From: Collybia mongolica
Taxonomy: Eukaryota > Basidiomycota > Agaricomycetes > Agaricales > Clitocybaceae
Assembly: GCA_013420905.1 (NCBI GenBank)
Contig: JAAXNY010000009.1
Coordinates: 2,232,001 to 2,296,000 of the forward strand
Length of the DNA: 64,000 bases
Direction: 5' to 3'
The number at the start of each line of letters is the position of its first letter. Positions within the stretch are counted from its first letter, which is position 1. The position numbers and the translations under genes were made by a program. The notes beneath the pieces were generated by a model that was given only the letters and a program-made list of their open reading frames with translations, was not told the origin of the DNA and searched no databases. Below are positions 12,150-25,790 of this stretch, in pieces.

Positions 12150-12517
12150 ATCAGCCGATCAACAATTATTCCCTGCCCCTCATATCTTTGTCTGTCTGTC
12201 CGTTTAGGTATTTCCAGTCATCAGTACTTTTCTTCTTTCCCATATCCTTTCAGAGGGACTTTCTGTAGAATTGTCTTTCCTGCATACTTTCAACGTCGTG
12301 TTGTGCTTTCAACCATTTAACTTCCGCTCTCTTGTAACCTCCAGCATTTCTGTCGAAGCTTACTTATAAGTAACTTCTGAGCCTCATGTTCAGTCAGTAG
12401 CCTCAAGCTGTTTGAGTGGGTAAATTATTATATTTTTGGAATACAGTTGATGATAGCATGAAAGCGACTAGATACACACAACCAATATCAGATGTAAGAT
12501 GAATATATATAACGCCT
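12150..12517. other. Convergent gap between CKS1 and the M16 protease
   Basis: About 370 bp shared by the two 3' UTRs. It contains pyrimidine-rich stretches and an AT-rich segment near 12420-12440. No coding or RNA feature was seen. Confidence 0.6.
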
Positions 12518-15500
12518 TCAAAACCGCGAGACTGGAAGATCGCCCCACTGAACCATTGGACCCGGATCGACCGACGCCTTAAGGCCTGCTCTGAATGTCT
12601 TGAGGTCCTTCACATATGTTATATCTGGGCGCACTTGATCCTTGCCCTCTCCTTCTACTGGATACTTTGCTACCAGTCCAGGGATAAGGTCGATCAGACG
12701 TTTTCCTTCCATACTGTTCTTGGAAGCAAAGACTTGTTGCCAATAATTGGTGAAATCGGATGTGAGAGGTGTTCCATCGCCGAGAGAATCCTTCCAATTG
12801 GATTGATCCACATCTAATTCTACCTCGCGCACAAGGGTAACAAATGCTTCAGAGGCTGCGGTACTAACTCTCTTGGGGCGAGGTTTCACGGAACACATGT
12901 GAACCGACAATTTGGACCTGGTTGATGACGATGGGTGTACATGGGTGAGGAAGGTGGTCAGAACGTCATCTTTCGTGATGGTTTTCAGGAGCTGGGCGTC
13001 CTTTTCATCTGATGGAGAATTCAATTATTGATTCCTAGATAATAATAAAAGGACGCACTCCTCAAGAAGTCCCACTGGCCACTGTTGACGTGAACGGTAA
13101 ACCTCGCCGTCTCATCCGCTAAACTCTTCTCAGCCTCTAGCCATTTTTTTTGAAGGCCATTCTTATGTTCAGCGAACTCTGCATCGCTCATGTTCTCGAT
13201 GATTCCTTTCATGGTATCTAAAAAGGCCTCAACACGTTCTTCCAAGTATACAGGCGGCCTTTCGCTCTGAACAACGATGCGGAGGCCCTTCTCGGATGCT
13301 CCTGCCAAGGACCAAGCCGACAAAGAGACAATATATCCCAACTGTTCCTGTGTGCGAAGAACATTGAATGCTGGCTCGCTCAGAATCTGGGTAATGAGCG
13401 AAGATGTGACTCTGAGCCGCTCATCAATTATGGACCCAAAATGGACGTAGTATGTGAGGGCGGAGTTAGCCTGATTTGGGTTAGGAATGGGAGAGGAGTA
13501 TATGAAATTAGACGCTGAATAAATATTGATGAGTCTATCCCTATAATACAATTGAATGCGACAGACCTGGCGGGAGGAGTAGAGCTCGATCGTTTAATTC
13601 AACAGAGGAGTACGGGGAAACTCCAAGACCTTCTTCTGCCATTTCTGCGAACTTCAATGCCTCCTATATTAATTAAATTGTGTTCATAGAAATTTCTTTT
13701 AGATAACAGAATACGTACATCTTTATAGATATTACCCGTCACTAGAATGCGCAGGTGGACCTGAGATAAAAGGTCTTTCATATGCTGCTGAATTTCTTCG
13801 GGTGTGACGGCTATCAGGATGTAAGTAGAATGTTGCTGGTATGTGGTGTTGAATCCGCTCACAAGACAGTTCTGCGAGCCTTTCCTCCACCGTCCATGTT
13901 TGTTCAGTAAGGATGTATCGACCAAAATAATCGGATAATGAGTAAGATTGGCCCAAATAGAAATTTTCCCAGTCACGTTTGACCTTGGATGAGATAAGTC
14001 ACTTTAGTTGGAGGACTTCACCATGAGGCGTCAACTGACCTGCTCTTTCATGACAGCTAAACGCTCTGGGTTGACAGCGAGGGATTTTATTTTTTCTAAA
14101 ACGTGCTGGACGAGTACCACCATTTTGTCATTATAACCGTTCATGGAAACCAAAAGTCCACCACTGTGTTGTAGGAAATTGTAAGTTAGGCCTGCCAAAT
14201 CTGCGTCATAGGAGAATTCGGAAAGGGAGTCGTTGACGATATCTGAGTACAATCTGAATAAACGAGTTAGAACAAAGTTAAAAGTATGAAATTATATAAA
14301 TCACCTTGTCATCACAGAAGCTCTTGGAGAGGCGTTGCCGACAGGACTTAAAATAAACGATATTGATCAATGACAGTGAATGTCTACTACGGGATTAAAC
14401 GGACCTGCGCAAGTTGATGATGACATGCGCCTTGGGAACCCAGAAACGATCGTCCTTTTTGTGCCACACTGTCGACAAAGGGGTATCACGGATGAGATGT
14501 GGACGTCTGAGAGGCTATACGGGTAATCTTTGAGTATTGTACTTCACCCTAAGTAGTGCAACCTACTTCAGCGGATCCACGCTTCTCAACGTCCAGGTTG
14601 GTTGGAATAAATTCGTTAGGTGCGGGTAAGAAGAGTTCGGGTATATCATTCGAAACTTCAGCCTGCGTTCGATTATTTAGTTATTTGTCTGTTGAAGGTT
14701 GAGAGGATGATGCACTTGTTTGATAAATTCTTCATCAAACTCTTCTACACGGTATGGTGTCCCATACCATGGTTCATTCTCCCAAGGGGCGTCAGCGTTG
14801 AGCTTGGCGTGTTCTTCAGCCTTGGCCATCAACACCACTCTGCCTTTCGTTATGCGGAAACTGTCTAAATACTCCCTCACTTTCTCAACTTCTCCATTTT
14901 GCTCCCATTCCCAGGTGAGTTGGGGTGCACTAATCAAAAGCTCCTTGGGGACAGGCCAGGCCATATGCTCAGCAATCCAAGTTGCATAATCGTCTGGTCG
15001 TTTCTTTTCCAAGAAGCGGAAATGGGTCGCGGCAATTGTAGACACCTCGCGCTGATGGTACGAGGCAAACTCAGAAGACCGAAGGAGTGTAAGATACTTG
15101 AATGATGCGATTATTGCTTCTCGGTAATTCTCTATTGCTAATTAGGAACTGGGGGTCATTGATCAGACGAGTGAGCTTACTGAAGCCTTCCTGCGTTAGA
15201 TGTAGAGTTATCTTGAACATGTTAAACCCTCGAGCTATGTTCTGGGGACCGGTGCCCAGGCTGGTGACCCAACCCTTGCCTTTGAGATAAGAGTAAAGTG
15301 AACCAGGGCCTTCATGCCCCACAAAGTGAGAAATGAAATTTGCTGGTTTATGCTTCCAACTGGGCGGCTGGTATTCCAAAGGGAATGATATTTCCATGGC
15401 ATGAAAGCCCATGACAGTCTGAACGGAAACCAGAGTCTGAAATGGCTCCATGAGAACCAAAGAAAAAAGTTAAGGAATAGAAAGCAAAACTTACACCAGA

Positions 15501-16863
15501 CTCATTGGGCCCAAAAGGGTGTTCAGGGAGCATGGGAAGGGCGTCTCGCCCACGGTTCGGGATAGGCGAGAACAATGTAGATGCCATTTTCGAGAGTTCA
15601 TCCAGAGACTCTGATGAAAACGTAAATTATGATACACTCATAGGAACCAACGCAAACGTACCTTGACCGATTATACACAAGCGCATACGGCTCGCACAAT
15701 ACTCTTTGTTCCACCATTCAACCAACCGACGGCGTGTTTCACGGCCAATAGCACCTCCGTCAGCTTCTGTCTCACTGTTGTTGGAGGTGACAGATGGTGC
15801 GGGAGACGAGATTCGTGAAGGAATAGGTGACGGGGCAAGACTGTGTGTACGCGAAGGGGCCGCACTTTCAGATAATCGACCTTGGGCTTTAAGATCCTTG
15901 GCAGCTTTCAAGAGGCTGTCTTTGTTGCCACTTCCAAATTTTCTCCACACGTGCCCTTCCTTGCTAAGATGCTTGTTTAATTGGAAGATTCGCCACATAT
16001 CGGATTGATGATTTTTCTTGTGTTCCGAATCCACGGCGTTGAGTTCACGAGATGTGCAAGACGGTGCGAAAAGTGGGGAATGGAAGAATCCTGCAAAACG
16101 CTCAAGAGCACCAGCCAGCGCAGGCGTGGCGACACTAAAGTAGTAGTTCGTATTCGACGTTGCTGTGTACGCATTGGATGCACCATTGTTTTTAGCGAGG
16201 TACTAGATAATAGCGTTAGGTAGATATGAAGATTGTATAGGCCTAGGACACACTTCGGAATACTCATTCTCGCGCGGAAACTGTTCAGTACCCTATACGA
16301 AGACGGTTGAGCAAGCGTATTGACGTGTACGAATCTTGAAAGAATAGGTGTGGAGATAGATAATATCTCCAGTAGAGGCCAGAGGAGTATGACGGATGTC
16401 TCGGGCGATTGTCCTCCCACAAGAAGACTTACCATAAATAATAGATGCTCACAAAAGTGGGCCAGCCCAGGCATGTCATCCTGACAGTGAACATTAGATG
16501 GATGAAGATGAACTCTGTCTGTTGACCCACCGGATCGTACAGATGGCCGACAGCAACATCAAGACTAGCCGCCGCCTTGTCAGCCCTTGCGTCGTGAACC
16601 AACATCGCTTGCAGTCCATTATCGAGACGAATCAATCGATAATCTCGGTCATCTTGTTGGGACTTTTGGATTGGCTTAGTGAAAACGGAGAACGGTGGTT
16701 TGGTGCCATCGGCGACGCGCTTCCAGTCAGACTGCGTGGTAGTGGCCATGGAAGAAAAGAAGGAAGGCCTAGTGAATTTGTTCGAGGGCGATGGGGGGAG
16801 AATAGAGGGCGAGAATGGAGTCTGCCTGGCAAAGACACGTAAGTGCAGCCTAAGACTCGACAT
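12518..16863 (-). CDS. Insulin-degrading-enzyme-type M16 zinc metalloprotease
   Basis: M16A peptidase (insulin-degrading enzyme, Ste23 and Axl1 relatives), a large clamshell protease for short peptides. The inverted zinc motif HxxEH is visible in MPGLAHFCEHLLFM. After splicing, the next conserved block is GTEQFPRENEYSE, then TSNTNYYFSVATPALAGALE and, downstream, NAVDSEHKKN with the third zinc ligand Glu. A Ser/Pro-rich insert (SESAAPSRTHSLAPSPIP) interrupts the region near 15800-15870. The C-terminal inactive half shows FNVLRTQEQLGYIVSLSAWS and ends WGDLPVSRF at 12518. Upstream Mets at 16884 and 16863 precede a stretch rich in Arg, Phe and Ser (LRLHLRVFARQTPFSPS) that resembles a mitochondrial presequence; Met at 16749 (MATTTQSDWKRV) would give a cytosolic form. 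There are roughly ten or more introns. Confidence 0.93.
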
Positions 16864-17117
16864 TCCAGAGAACAATGCAACCACACAATTTCCAAAAAGG
16901 AAATGCCTCGCGTTGGGTCCGGTTAAGCTGTGAGGACCGTGTCAGTCGCTTCGGACTGCCCATGTTCTCGCAGTCTCTTAATCGAACATGTCCTCACATA
17001 TTATACATTCCAACGCAACATTAACGTTAATCTTCAACTCAAAATCCTGATTGCAATTGTGAGATGTCTTATTTAGAGAGCATGTCGCAACAGAAAATTC
17101 GCCAAAACAACAGAGAG

Positions 17118-17199
17118 CGACGCCAGCAGGATTTGAACCTGCGCCCTCAAAGAGGAACAGATTTCTAATCTGTCGCCGTAACCACTTGGCTATAGCGCC
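17118..17199 (-). tRNA. tRNA-Ser(AGA)
   Basis: The minus strand folds as a class II tRNA. The acceptor stem GGCGCTA pairs with TGGCGTC, including two G-U pairs. The anticodon stem is ACAGA/TCTGT around loop TTAGAAA, giving anticodon AGA. A long variable arm is present, and the T arm is GCAGG-TTCAAAT-CCTGC. The discriminator base is G. The long variable arm and AGA anticodon agree on serine. No intron is present. Confidence 0.93.
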
Positions 17200-17346
17200 T
17201 TAAAAATGCAGAATTGTTCTGCATGCCATCGTTGCTGCTGAACCAATGCCTCTAAACAGTGCCTGATCCGACATAGGCTTTCATGAATCAAATATACAAT
17301 ACAGAAATCATATTCATAACACGGACGTCATACAAATATTAATAAC

Positions 17347-20300
17347 TTAAATCGGTTCTAGAGGGTAATGATAAGCTTTTCTAAGAAGCTGCCAGACCGC
17401 CTCAACGGCCTGCAATGCCTTGTCAAGCGTAGCATGGATATCGAAGTCTTGGATTGACCAAGAAAACGATAAGATGTTTTGAATAGGAAGAAGAGCAAAC
17501 GTCTCTGTGGTGGAGGGTGAAGGTGGGAGTGACAGTGTTGCGAGTTTCACCCCAGTCAGTGATGAAAGCGTTGGATTAGGGAGATAATTCTCGTCTTGTG
17601 ATGGCGCCTGAGCAGCACTAGTGGGTGCCATTGGAGTGGGCGGTGCGGGGACGGGACCCGTCTCCGTGGGGATGTCGTCAACCCAGTGTTTAGTTCCCGT
17701 ACTAGTATACACGGTCGTCGTAATAGTCACAGGCTCGGGCATGTCATTCCATCCGGACGCCGCTACAACGGAATGATTTTCGAGTAGACGGGTCATCTGC
17801 TTCATTTCAGAGCTCAGCTGGAGCGCGAAAATCGCTCCGACAAGAAACATGACCCAGGTCAGGAGTATGAGCAACAATGAATTCGATAGGGAAGAGGGCT
17901 TAAACACGGATTTTGGACGAATGATCAAGGAGAGATGAGGGTAGAAAAATTCTTCCATAGAGTATTGAAGGAGTTTGTAGCCCTTTGGTGTTGACGTCTC
18001 GTATGCGAAATTTGATTGCAAGGATATTATCTCCACCCCTAAGAAGGATAGTCAATATATGTTTCTAGCAATCATCAATTTAAACTTACCAGAGTATGCG
18101 TCGATATCCACATCTAAACGCCCAACTGGAATTGAGAAAGTGGGCAAGAATACATGCAAGAGGCTCTGGTCAATTTCCCTAGCCTTTCCCTTCTTTTGGG
18201 ACGACTCATCGTGTTTGTTATTCACGACGTATTCAACAGCGACGGCTCCACCACCCACTGGACCAACATGTACTTTAACCCAACTGACCCATTCTTGGCT
18301 ACTCAGCTTTTCAAAAGACACGCCCATGCAGTTCATGTCTTGCTGTGTTGCAGCTGCCGTCTCGAATTTCACGGGTATGCCTTCCAAACTCGCACTGATA
18401 ATCTTCACTACTGGTGGCTTGGCTTTGTTTCCAGAAGGCAGTGACGTGATTTCAGGTTTCGCCAACCCGAACTCCAACCACTCAGAATCCGCGTCAGCAG
18501 GCGCATTCAAAGATACCCTAACATTATAGGTATTATGTATGTTGATATTTTTGTGGATGAGAGGTGTAACAGTCGCGACAACCGATGGTATCATAAGCGG
18601 ACCGTCCCGCTTGGGGCGCAGAGGATAGATCATTCGTCCTAGAGAGGAGTTGGAGGGAATACGGGGCAGTCCATTGCTGGAGCGTGTCCTTAGGTGAATC
18701 AGTGGAGGTGACGATCGGCTATTGCCGTAAGGCGAAGTTATTGACTTGAAGGCAACTCGTCCACCTCCTTCGGCGCATTTGGTGGTACCTCCCTTCTGCA
18801 AAACCGTCTTCCTCGTCTGTGCGTCCTGATAAATATCCCCAGTCGAGTTATAGACTTCGAGCGTGGCGATCGCGCCCTCTATCTCATTGCGGACCGTGAT
18901 AGACGCTGACTCAGAATCAGCTGCTAGAACCGTGAATCGGGGCAGGACGATAGGCTCTGGATCAGCGTCCTCACGTTTTGTGCTAGGTTGTATAGGGGAT
19001 GAATTTGAACTTTGTCCATTGGGCCTAGGTAGTGCGGAACGAGCAGTTATGATGATCGTACCCGAGATGGAAAACGTGAAGACATTTTTAGCGGGCGAAA
19101 TGATCTCGTTCATGTTAATATGAAGAGTAATAGGAACTCCCGGAGGCCGCGGTGTGGTATTGAAAGAATCATGTGTAGAAGTAGGCGTGAGAGACGACAT
19201 AGAGGAGACCGTTCCAATCTGCGAAGATGACGCGAGAGTTACCGCTGAGCCCTCGAACGAGTATTCGGCCACATTCTGAGCCGGAAGAGGTGCTCGGAGT
19301 AAGGAGCTTGTAGAAGAGGTAGAGGTCTGCCTCGAGGCTGGGAAGGGCTGCCCCTGTGATGAGGATTTAATGCTATCATAAGGAGAGTTGGAGTCGAGGG
19401 AGGAAGTTCGGGACTCTGGGTCAGCTTGCCTTGGTACACCAACATTGAACCCTGTATAGCCTACCCCCCCTGCAACAATCCATTCTTTAGGTGATTCTTC
19501 GGCCCAAGAAACCTCGGAACCCTTCGCTTCGAGCACTACGTCCATCCCCAGTAAGGTTGCGACACCGGGAAACCAAACTCCTTTGCAGGTTCCTTTATAT
19601 TCCACATCCATGACTAACCCTCCGTGGCCGTCTTTAGCCTTGTCTGTACTCCGTCCTCGAATGACGCATATCATCTCCCCTTTAACGTCCTTCACTCCAA
19701 CCCTACGCCGCCCACCGCCAATACCGTCGTCCCCAGCGTCAATGGTTTTCAACGGTTTAGCCCATCTAACTCGTATCCGTTCCGCACTAGGAAACGTCCC
19801 TTGAATTCCACACCCATCAGAAAAGCCTGCGGTAGAAGAGTCACTAGACTCATCGTCTGCAAAGTGAGTGTAAGAGTTTGATCGTGACGGACGATTAGAC
19901 GCGCTGCGGGTCACATGAGGATCAGATGTCAAATCCCATGAACCTCCGTCTTCTTCTATAGATGATAGTGAAGCAAATGAGGAAGAAGTCACAGCCGGTG
20001 GGAAGATACGAAGTTTGATATTATTGTGCAAGCAACGAGGGGTGGGTAATGAAAGCTGTGTGTGAAAGTTCAGATCAATAGAATGAGGGAGGATACGTAG
20101 ACTAACAAGGTATGGGGATCGAGGGGGGCGGGATACATACGGAACCCACATATCGATCGCTGCCATATATTGGGCTGTCATTTTCTCCGCGACGGATGGC
20201 CGCCTGCCCCTCGACGAAGACCGAGTGGAGCCTTCACCTTCATTATCCGTAAGGTGTTCATCCACCCTGTTACGTGAAGGGAAAAATTTGGGGAGAACAT

Positions 20301-21009
20301 AGGATATGTGATATCCGCTAACGAGAATATGCCCAGTGTACTGAACGTCTATAGGTGCAACATTCTCGCTTGTGACTGACGCATTCATAGACTTGGAAAT
20401 TCTATTGGATCTTGTGACAGAAGACGTGGTTGACACTGGGGAGAGATTGAAGACGCTGTTGTACGCCTCCATAGACCGGGCTGGTAAATTTAAGGCGCGT
20501 GCCGCATTGTGCAAAAGGGGTGAAACGGTTGAGGAAAAGTTGTACGGTACTGAGGCATTGTCGATGGGATGAACCTGAGAGGTCAGGATTTTCACGTTCT
20601 CCTCTGTAATTAAGGATTTAGGTCTGGGTCCATTCACATGATTTGTCGTTGCTTACCTGGAAATAATGGGATTGTTGTTCCAGGTGTCACAATGTCTAAT
20701 GGTACAGAAATCTGGCCGTAAACATTGATTCCTTAGCTATGTCACGATGTTGGACATTGCACATACCTTCAGGTACATTTTAATAGAAGCTCCATCCTGT
20801 CCTTGCTTAGCCTTGCCCTCTATCGCGATACGCGTCACGATATTTAATCGTTGTTGCTGCCCGCCCGGAATGATGGTTGGAGAGTAGCTTGTATTCGTCG
20901 AGGGTGGACTTACTCCACGCGTTGATTTGGACCTGGCGGGCGTCGAGGCCGTAGAAATTGTCGGAGGGCTAATGGTGCGGTTATGACGCGAGAATGCCGG
21001 TATAGGCAT
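17347..21009 (-). CDS. Unassigned large protein with a C-terminal membrane anchor
   Basis: I do not recognise a named family. The N-terminal exon starts at 21009 (MPIPAFSRHNRTISPP; Met at 21015 is an alternative) and reads TRIAIEGKAKQGQDGASIKM. After an intron comes a short exon ISVPLDIVTPGTTIPLFP, spliced to EENVKILTSQVHPIDNA and one very long exon to about 18083. That exon has many Ser/Pro-rich, probably disordered tracts between beta-rich blocks such as HPIDNASVPYNF and PVVKIISASLEGIPVKFETA. The last exon (about 18036 to 17347) holds one hydrophobic helix, SNSLLLILLTWVMFLVGAIF, followed by about 150 residues. The total is about 1,120 aa. The layout suggests a tail-proximal single-pass membrane protein. 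Transfer is not indicated; codon use looks like the neighbours. Confidence 0.8.
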
Positions 21010-21473
21010 CGTCAAAGATAATATGGTGTCGAGTTTCGTACAGGCAAGCTGCGTCTAGTTGCCAAGGTCTACGTGTTGGGGTTTTGGGATTGTCTCGCGA
21101 ATACAAAGAGAATATATATGAAGGAAGATAACAAGCGCATTCACTGAAGAGAGTAGATCTGGCTGCCTGCTGCCACCGACGAGACAAAAAGGATTTGGCG
21201 CAGAGGCCGACAGACGCGACGATCCAGAAGGGGAAATATTCCTTGACCAAAGTGATGCAAACTTGGTCCTGTTTCCATAGCAAGCATAACATACCACTTA
21301 CACTGTCAAGTATCAACAGGTTCAACTCGCGGCTTGTCGAGAAATTGATTGGGGAATATCATGATAGTTAACTGCCAGTTACGGACGCAAAACTTGCATG
21401 AGGATGCCAGGCAAGAAAGGGTAATGTACACATATGAATATTACAATGCAAGTAGTGGCATGAAAGGGCATAA
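21010..21473. other. Intergenic gap upstream of the unassigned membrane protein
   Basis: About 460 bp holding the RPA1 3' UTR and the promoter of the unassigned gene. It has a short AT-rich GAATATATATGAAGG stretch near 21110. No coding feature is supported. Confidence 0.55.
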
Positions 21474-23750
21474 TCATCGAGCCCAAGCGCTGTGAAGGAG
21501 GTCTCGAAGGGTCATGGCCTCTTCCTTATAGTTAAGTGGGCTGATACGGGTAATTCCATATCGAGTGCGGGGTTGTCCCTTAAAAGACACAGCTTTTTGA
21601 GTGGCAGTAGCTTCAGTAAAAAGATAATTGTACGGACGTTGTAATCGTCCTGCTTGGCACGACACGCAAAATTGAATGTTTTGCAGTTAGCCTTGTGTAA
21701 GATGATGTTGTATTTTGCGTCATCCCGTTCCTAATCGAGGTGTGATCAGTGACTTCCAAGGTTAAATATGCATAAATCAACCTTGATTTCAACAAGTTCA
21801 TTGGCTGACATGCCGAAAACTGCTACACCAACATCGTTGAAACCCTGAAGCCAGGCTTGGCCAGACCAGTCTGCAACGGCAAGAGACATGATATATCTAG
21901 ATTCCATCGGCCCAAACCATGTCAGCACCAGAGCATGGTCTTTCGCAATAAACTACAAACCGATGGTCAGGGGCAGGAAAACTCTTGTCGCATTTCTCAC
22001 ACCTCCAGCTACCACCCATTTCAATGACTTTCTTATTGCAGGACGGCGTCTGGCAGGCGGGATAAGAGATGTTGTCCGATTTTATGTGCATGATGGTTGC
22101 CCTTGTCGAGAAATAATCAACCTTATCCGACGACCCGAGCTGCGCTTCTTTGACTTCGTTGATACTACGCATTTCTGTACGATTAAATCCAGCCATCGAA
22201 CCTCCCCCTCCCCCGGTATTCGCGTGGGCTTGGAATGATTGGCCTGCTCCGGTGCTGTCATACCAACCCCGCAGTGCGTAACTATCATCAATATCCGGAT
22301 TGATAGTCATGGTACTTGAGCTAATCATTGAAAGTGAACGACCTGAGAGGACGAAACATGTGAATGCTGAGTAAAAGGACGCGTGATTTGCGATTGAACT
22401 CACCACCAAAGTCCCCAACCTTGACACCCTTGAAGGCGATCACTGGTGCATCAGGAGCATTGTATTGCTCGGCTTGCTTACCCCACAATGTGAGACGGAC
22501 AGAAAACCCCGATTTATCTACGAGTGTCAATTCGCGTTTCGGTATCTAGGAATCGAATAAGTGGGCCGAATTGTTGACTTGAAGTCTTAACATACCGTTC
22601 TGTTTTGCTGCTTAGAGACTATTTCGGTTACGTCAGAAGCTTCTTTGACAATCCCGATAACATCTAATAATGTCCGGGTAAGTTAAGCAGCAGATGGTGA
22701 AAGCACACCACATACCACAGGTCGAATCCTTGGGAATATCTTCGAGCCCACTGAGAGCAACAAAGTTATACTTTATCATGGGGACGTTTGCTGTTTCAAG
22801 ACACTTCAGACATCTAGTCAGACCATGTCAAAGGACGTGTTGTGTAGAGGATAGCTCACCTCCTCCACCTCTGTGTGGCGCTCGAAACTGAGCTCGTAGT
22901 CATTGTTGAGATTAGAAAACTTTTTCTTCGCAAGGTTAACACGCGCTTTCGAGATATAATAGACTTTCCCCTCCTCGAGTTTGGGATAGAGCTCTTCGAC
23001 GGCAAGGTTGAATGCAGTTCCTCGGATTTCACCACTTTCGTCCATGAGGGTTACATTGAAGAGTTTCCCTTCTCCCCGCATATTAGACCACTCTCTTATT
23101 TCTGACTTTTGAGTGACTCGTGCTTTGATCGTCCAATTACTTTGATATGGGCTAAGACCCTCAATCGGGAAGATCGGACCTCTTCCACTTTTGTCAGGGG
23201 GTGGAGCCGAGGGTTGCTGACGGGAGGACGTGTTAGATGATCGATGTTGCGCAGTCAATGTCGTGGAAGAGGATGCGGGTGTTGAGGTTTGGGTGTTGGA
23301 TGTCACTGGGGAATTAGCGGGCGGGGGAGCATCTGTAATATTCTTCGGATCGCCGATTTTCTCAAGGGATTGCTCTAGTATGCGGAGAGCAAGAATGATG
23401 ATAAGGCTTGATTACGTCGTCAACATTACATCCCTAGCGTTAAAAAGGCACGTCGCGTACCGTTTCTCCTGCACATAATTACAAGTCAGCTTCTCCACAA
23501 CAGCTATCGTGTGCTTCCCAATGGTGTTATCATTGACCATACTATTAAGCTGTGTCGCGAGCATGGCCTGTATGAAATAGACACCATCCGACATGATAAC
23601 GCGAAACCTATCCGGTGCGGTGCCAGACGCGCCCGCATTCACTTTCTTAATGGAAAGGAATTGAATTGTGTGTGGTGTATTGAATATTTCCTCTTCTTCT
23701 AATGTGGCATGGTGCAGACGATAGCAACTTCCGGCAGTGAGCTGAACCAT
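21474..23750 (-). CDS. RFA1: Replication protein A large subunit (RPA1/Rfa1)
   Basis: RPA1 is the 70-kDa subunit of the heterotrimeric single-strand DNA-binding protein used in replication, repair and recombination. The N-terminal OB fold starts at 23750 (MVQLTAGSCYRLHH) and includes RFRVIMSDGVYFIQAMLATQ. A Ser/Thr/Pro linker follows. DNA-binding domain A begins PIEGLSPYQSNWTIKARVTQ, with KSEIREWSNMRGEGKLFNVT and LMDESGEIRGTAFN. DNA-binding domain C carries the zinc ribbon: CQTPSCNKKVIEMGGSWRCE followed by KCDKSF. The C-terminus reads RTRYGITRISPLNYKEEAMT and ends at 21474. There are several introns. It is a close family match at near full length. Confidence 0.95.
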
Positions 23751-24300
23751 TCCAACGATCTTTGACTTTCAAGTTCAAGGTGGAGAATGAGTGTTCTGTC
23801 AGAATGTGACGAAGTGTGACAGACGTGTTTTGAAAATGGCGTGAGAAACTGCTAACCAACAAATCATTCTGGTTCAGAAATCATCTGTATCAACTTGAAG
23901 GCTCGAAACGACCCAAAAACACAACTCGAAACCTCCTGGTCATAATTCAGGAGTACCACTATGCGACATTCCTTAGGACTGCAGGGTCATACTCGTACCG
24001 TTCTCAAGCCTGCATTCACCGTCGGCAAATTGTCCAAAAATTCGAGCTATGGAAGTATCTAAGCGTGGCATAACGTCAAGTTGTCAATATTGGTATACCC
24101 GTTCTCCTTCACGTTGGTCCCAAAATTTCTGACAGAAAAATTTCTTGACATCTGAACATTATAAACAGATTATATAATTTAATGAGACAGCTAGAGGTAA
24201 CTATGGACACAAATTAATAACAGGTATGAACTAATTAGCTCGGAAAACATATGGTATCTTGGCATTACATCTTCCCACCTCCAGATATTAGTTGTTCTTG
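23751..24300. other. Gap between RPA1 start and IDO stop
   Basis: About 550 bp with the RPA1 promoter on the left and the IDO 3' UTR on the right. It is AT-rich around 24140-24230. Cell-cycle box sequences (ACGCGT) were looked for and not found. Confidence 0.55.
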
Positions 24301-25790
24301 TCAAGTGCTCTTTAGCATGGCACGTCGCGTCGCATCACGGCCAGCCTTCAGGAGTAAAGACAGCTCATTTCCACCCGTTCCGCGCACGGGATCCTTCCCT
24401 GACGCCCTGGCGGTCTCCAGCCTTCCCATCATCGCGCTAACGGGGCATCCGCCTCGTGTCGGTGTAGATCGGGACATCGTCACCACATACAGGCACGCAA
24501 TCTTCATATGTTGGTCCCTCAACCTCTTCAAGGCTAGTACAGCCGTGTCATATGGTTCCCGAAGTGTCGGGATGCGCTGAGCCAGATCGCGAACAGGCTT
24601 TGGATTTGCAGCAAGATAAGCAAGGTACTCCCGATGCTTTCCCGGCATGTAGCGACGCATTCTGGCCATGAAACCATGATCTGCCCGCTTGTTACTCTCC
24701 GTCGGGGCAGGATAACGCTTCTGTCGCAAAGTATGGTCGATATCAAGGAAAATATCAAGAGCATGCATAACGCTGCTTTGGCCAGCAGAAGGCCCGCTGA
24801 GGTCAAGTTCCTCGGAATTATCAACTCCCTCATAAATCCATCCCGGCCCGTTCGGTCCCTTGGCGCCACTTCCTTCATACCACGGACGTATGTCCCAATA
24901 AAAGATATGAGGGTCACAAGTCGGACGAATGGATTGAATTATCTCGCTGATATCATCAATAATCCCGGAAAGCCTAGTAAGGTCTCTGGAGACCTTTGAG
25001 ATCGACGTCAAATCGGTGTAGTTGGGGAGGTTGTTGTAGTCATCCATGATACGTAACATTTCCACTCCGCGCAATTCGGCTTTTGCGGACGCAACATAGA
25101 AATTTCTTTCGTCTTCCGTTCCTGAGAAGAGATTGACGAATTTCATGTTTTCAATAGAATTGGGTTCATTCAGGTCAACTGGCTCCCAATTCCAGAGAAC
25201 TGTGTCTGCGAATGTTAACACGGGCGCGAGGCCAAGGCGGCAAGATACTGCAACCAACGGAATAGCAAGGGTCTTCGGGACGATGATGGGGCTACCGTCA
25301 TGGGATGGTGGCAAAGAATGGACATAGAAGTTCACGAGCCATGCCAAAACAAGATGGGCTCGCTGAAGGGCACGGATATCGATGTTGAGGACCTCCGTAT
25401 CGAGCACCGGCCACTAAAAAAGAAACGATAAGGAAAGTTTTTCAACGTTTGGATTAGGACCAGACTGACTGCTACAATGCTGGATCTCCAGGCCTCTCCT
25501 AGGTGTCGGCGCGCAATGGCCTCTTCGCTGTCGTCCTCACCCAGGTCTAAGTTACCATTTGCCTCCGTAAGTGCTTTTTCCCAAAGATCGAACGGCGGTG
25601 GAAGATGAGGCAATGAACGACGAGGGAAGAATCCTGTCTCCGCATCGATGTCGAACTCGAACTGTGACCGGCGATCGACAATAGTTCTACGGTGGTTCGC
25701 GTTTATAGTAGAATGGAATAACGATAAGGCCAAACGGAAGAACAGTCTGAAAAAGTGAGGTGGGGAGGGGAGGATATTGATGACGTCCAT
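24301..25790 (-). CDS. IDO: Indoleamine 2,3-dioxygenase
   Basis: Heme dioxygenase that opens the indole ring of tryptophan to N-formylkynurenine, the first step toward kynurenine and NAD. The start at 25790 gives MDVINILPSPPHFFRLFFRL. The family N-terminal motif is present as FDIDAETGFFPRRSLPHLPP. An intron near 25413-25470 precedes VLDTEVLNIDIRALQRAHLV. Next come LAIPLVAVSCRLGLAPVLTF, IFYWDIRPWYEG and PSAGQSSVMHALDIFL. The likely proximal heme ligand His is in RLRDQHMKIACLYVV, followed by the GTGG motif in VRGTGGNELSLLLKAGR. Length is near 480 aa. Two exons suffice. Basidiomycetes often have several IDO paralogues, so substrate efficiency cannot be told from sequence. Confidence 0.94.
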
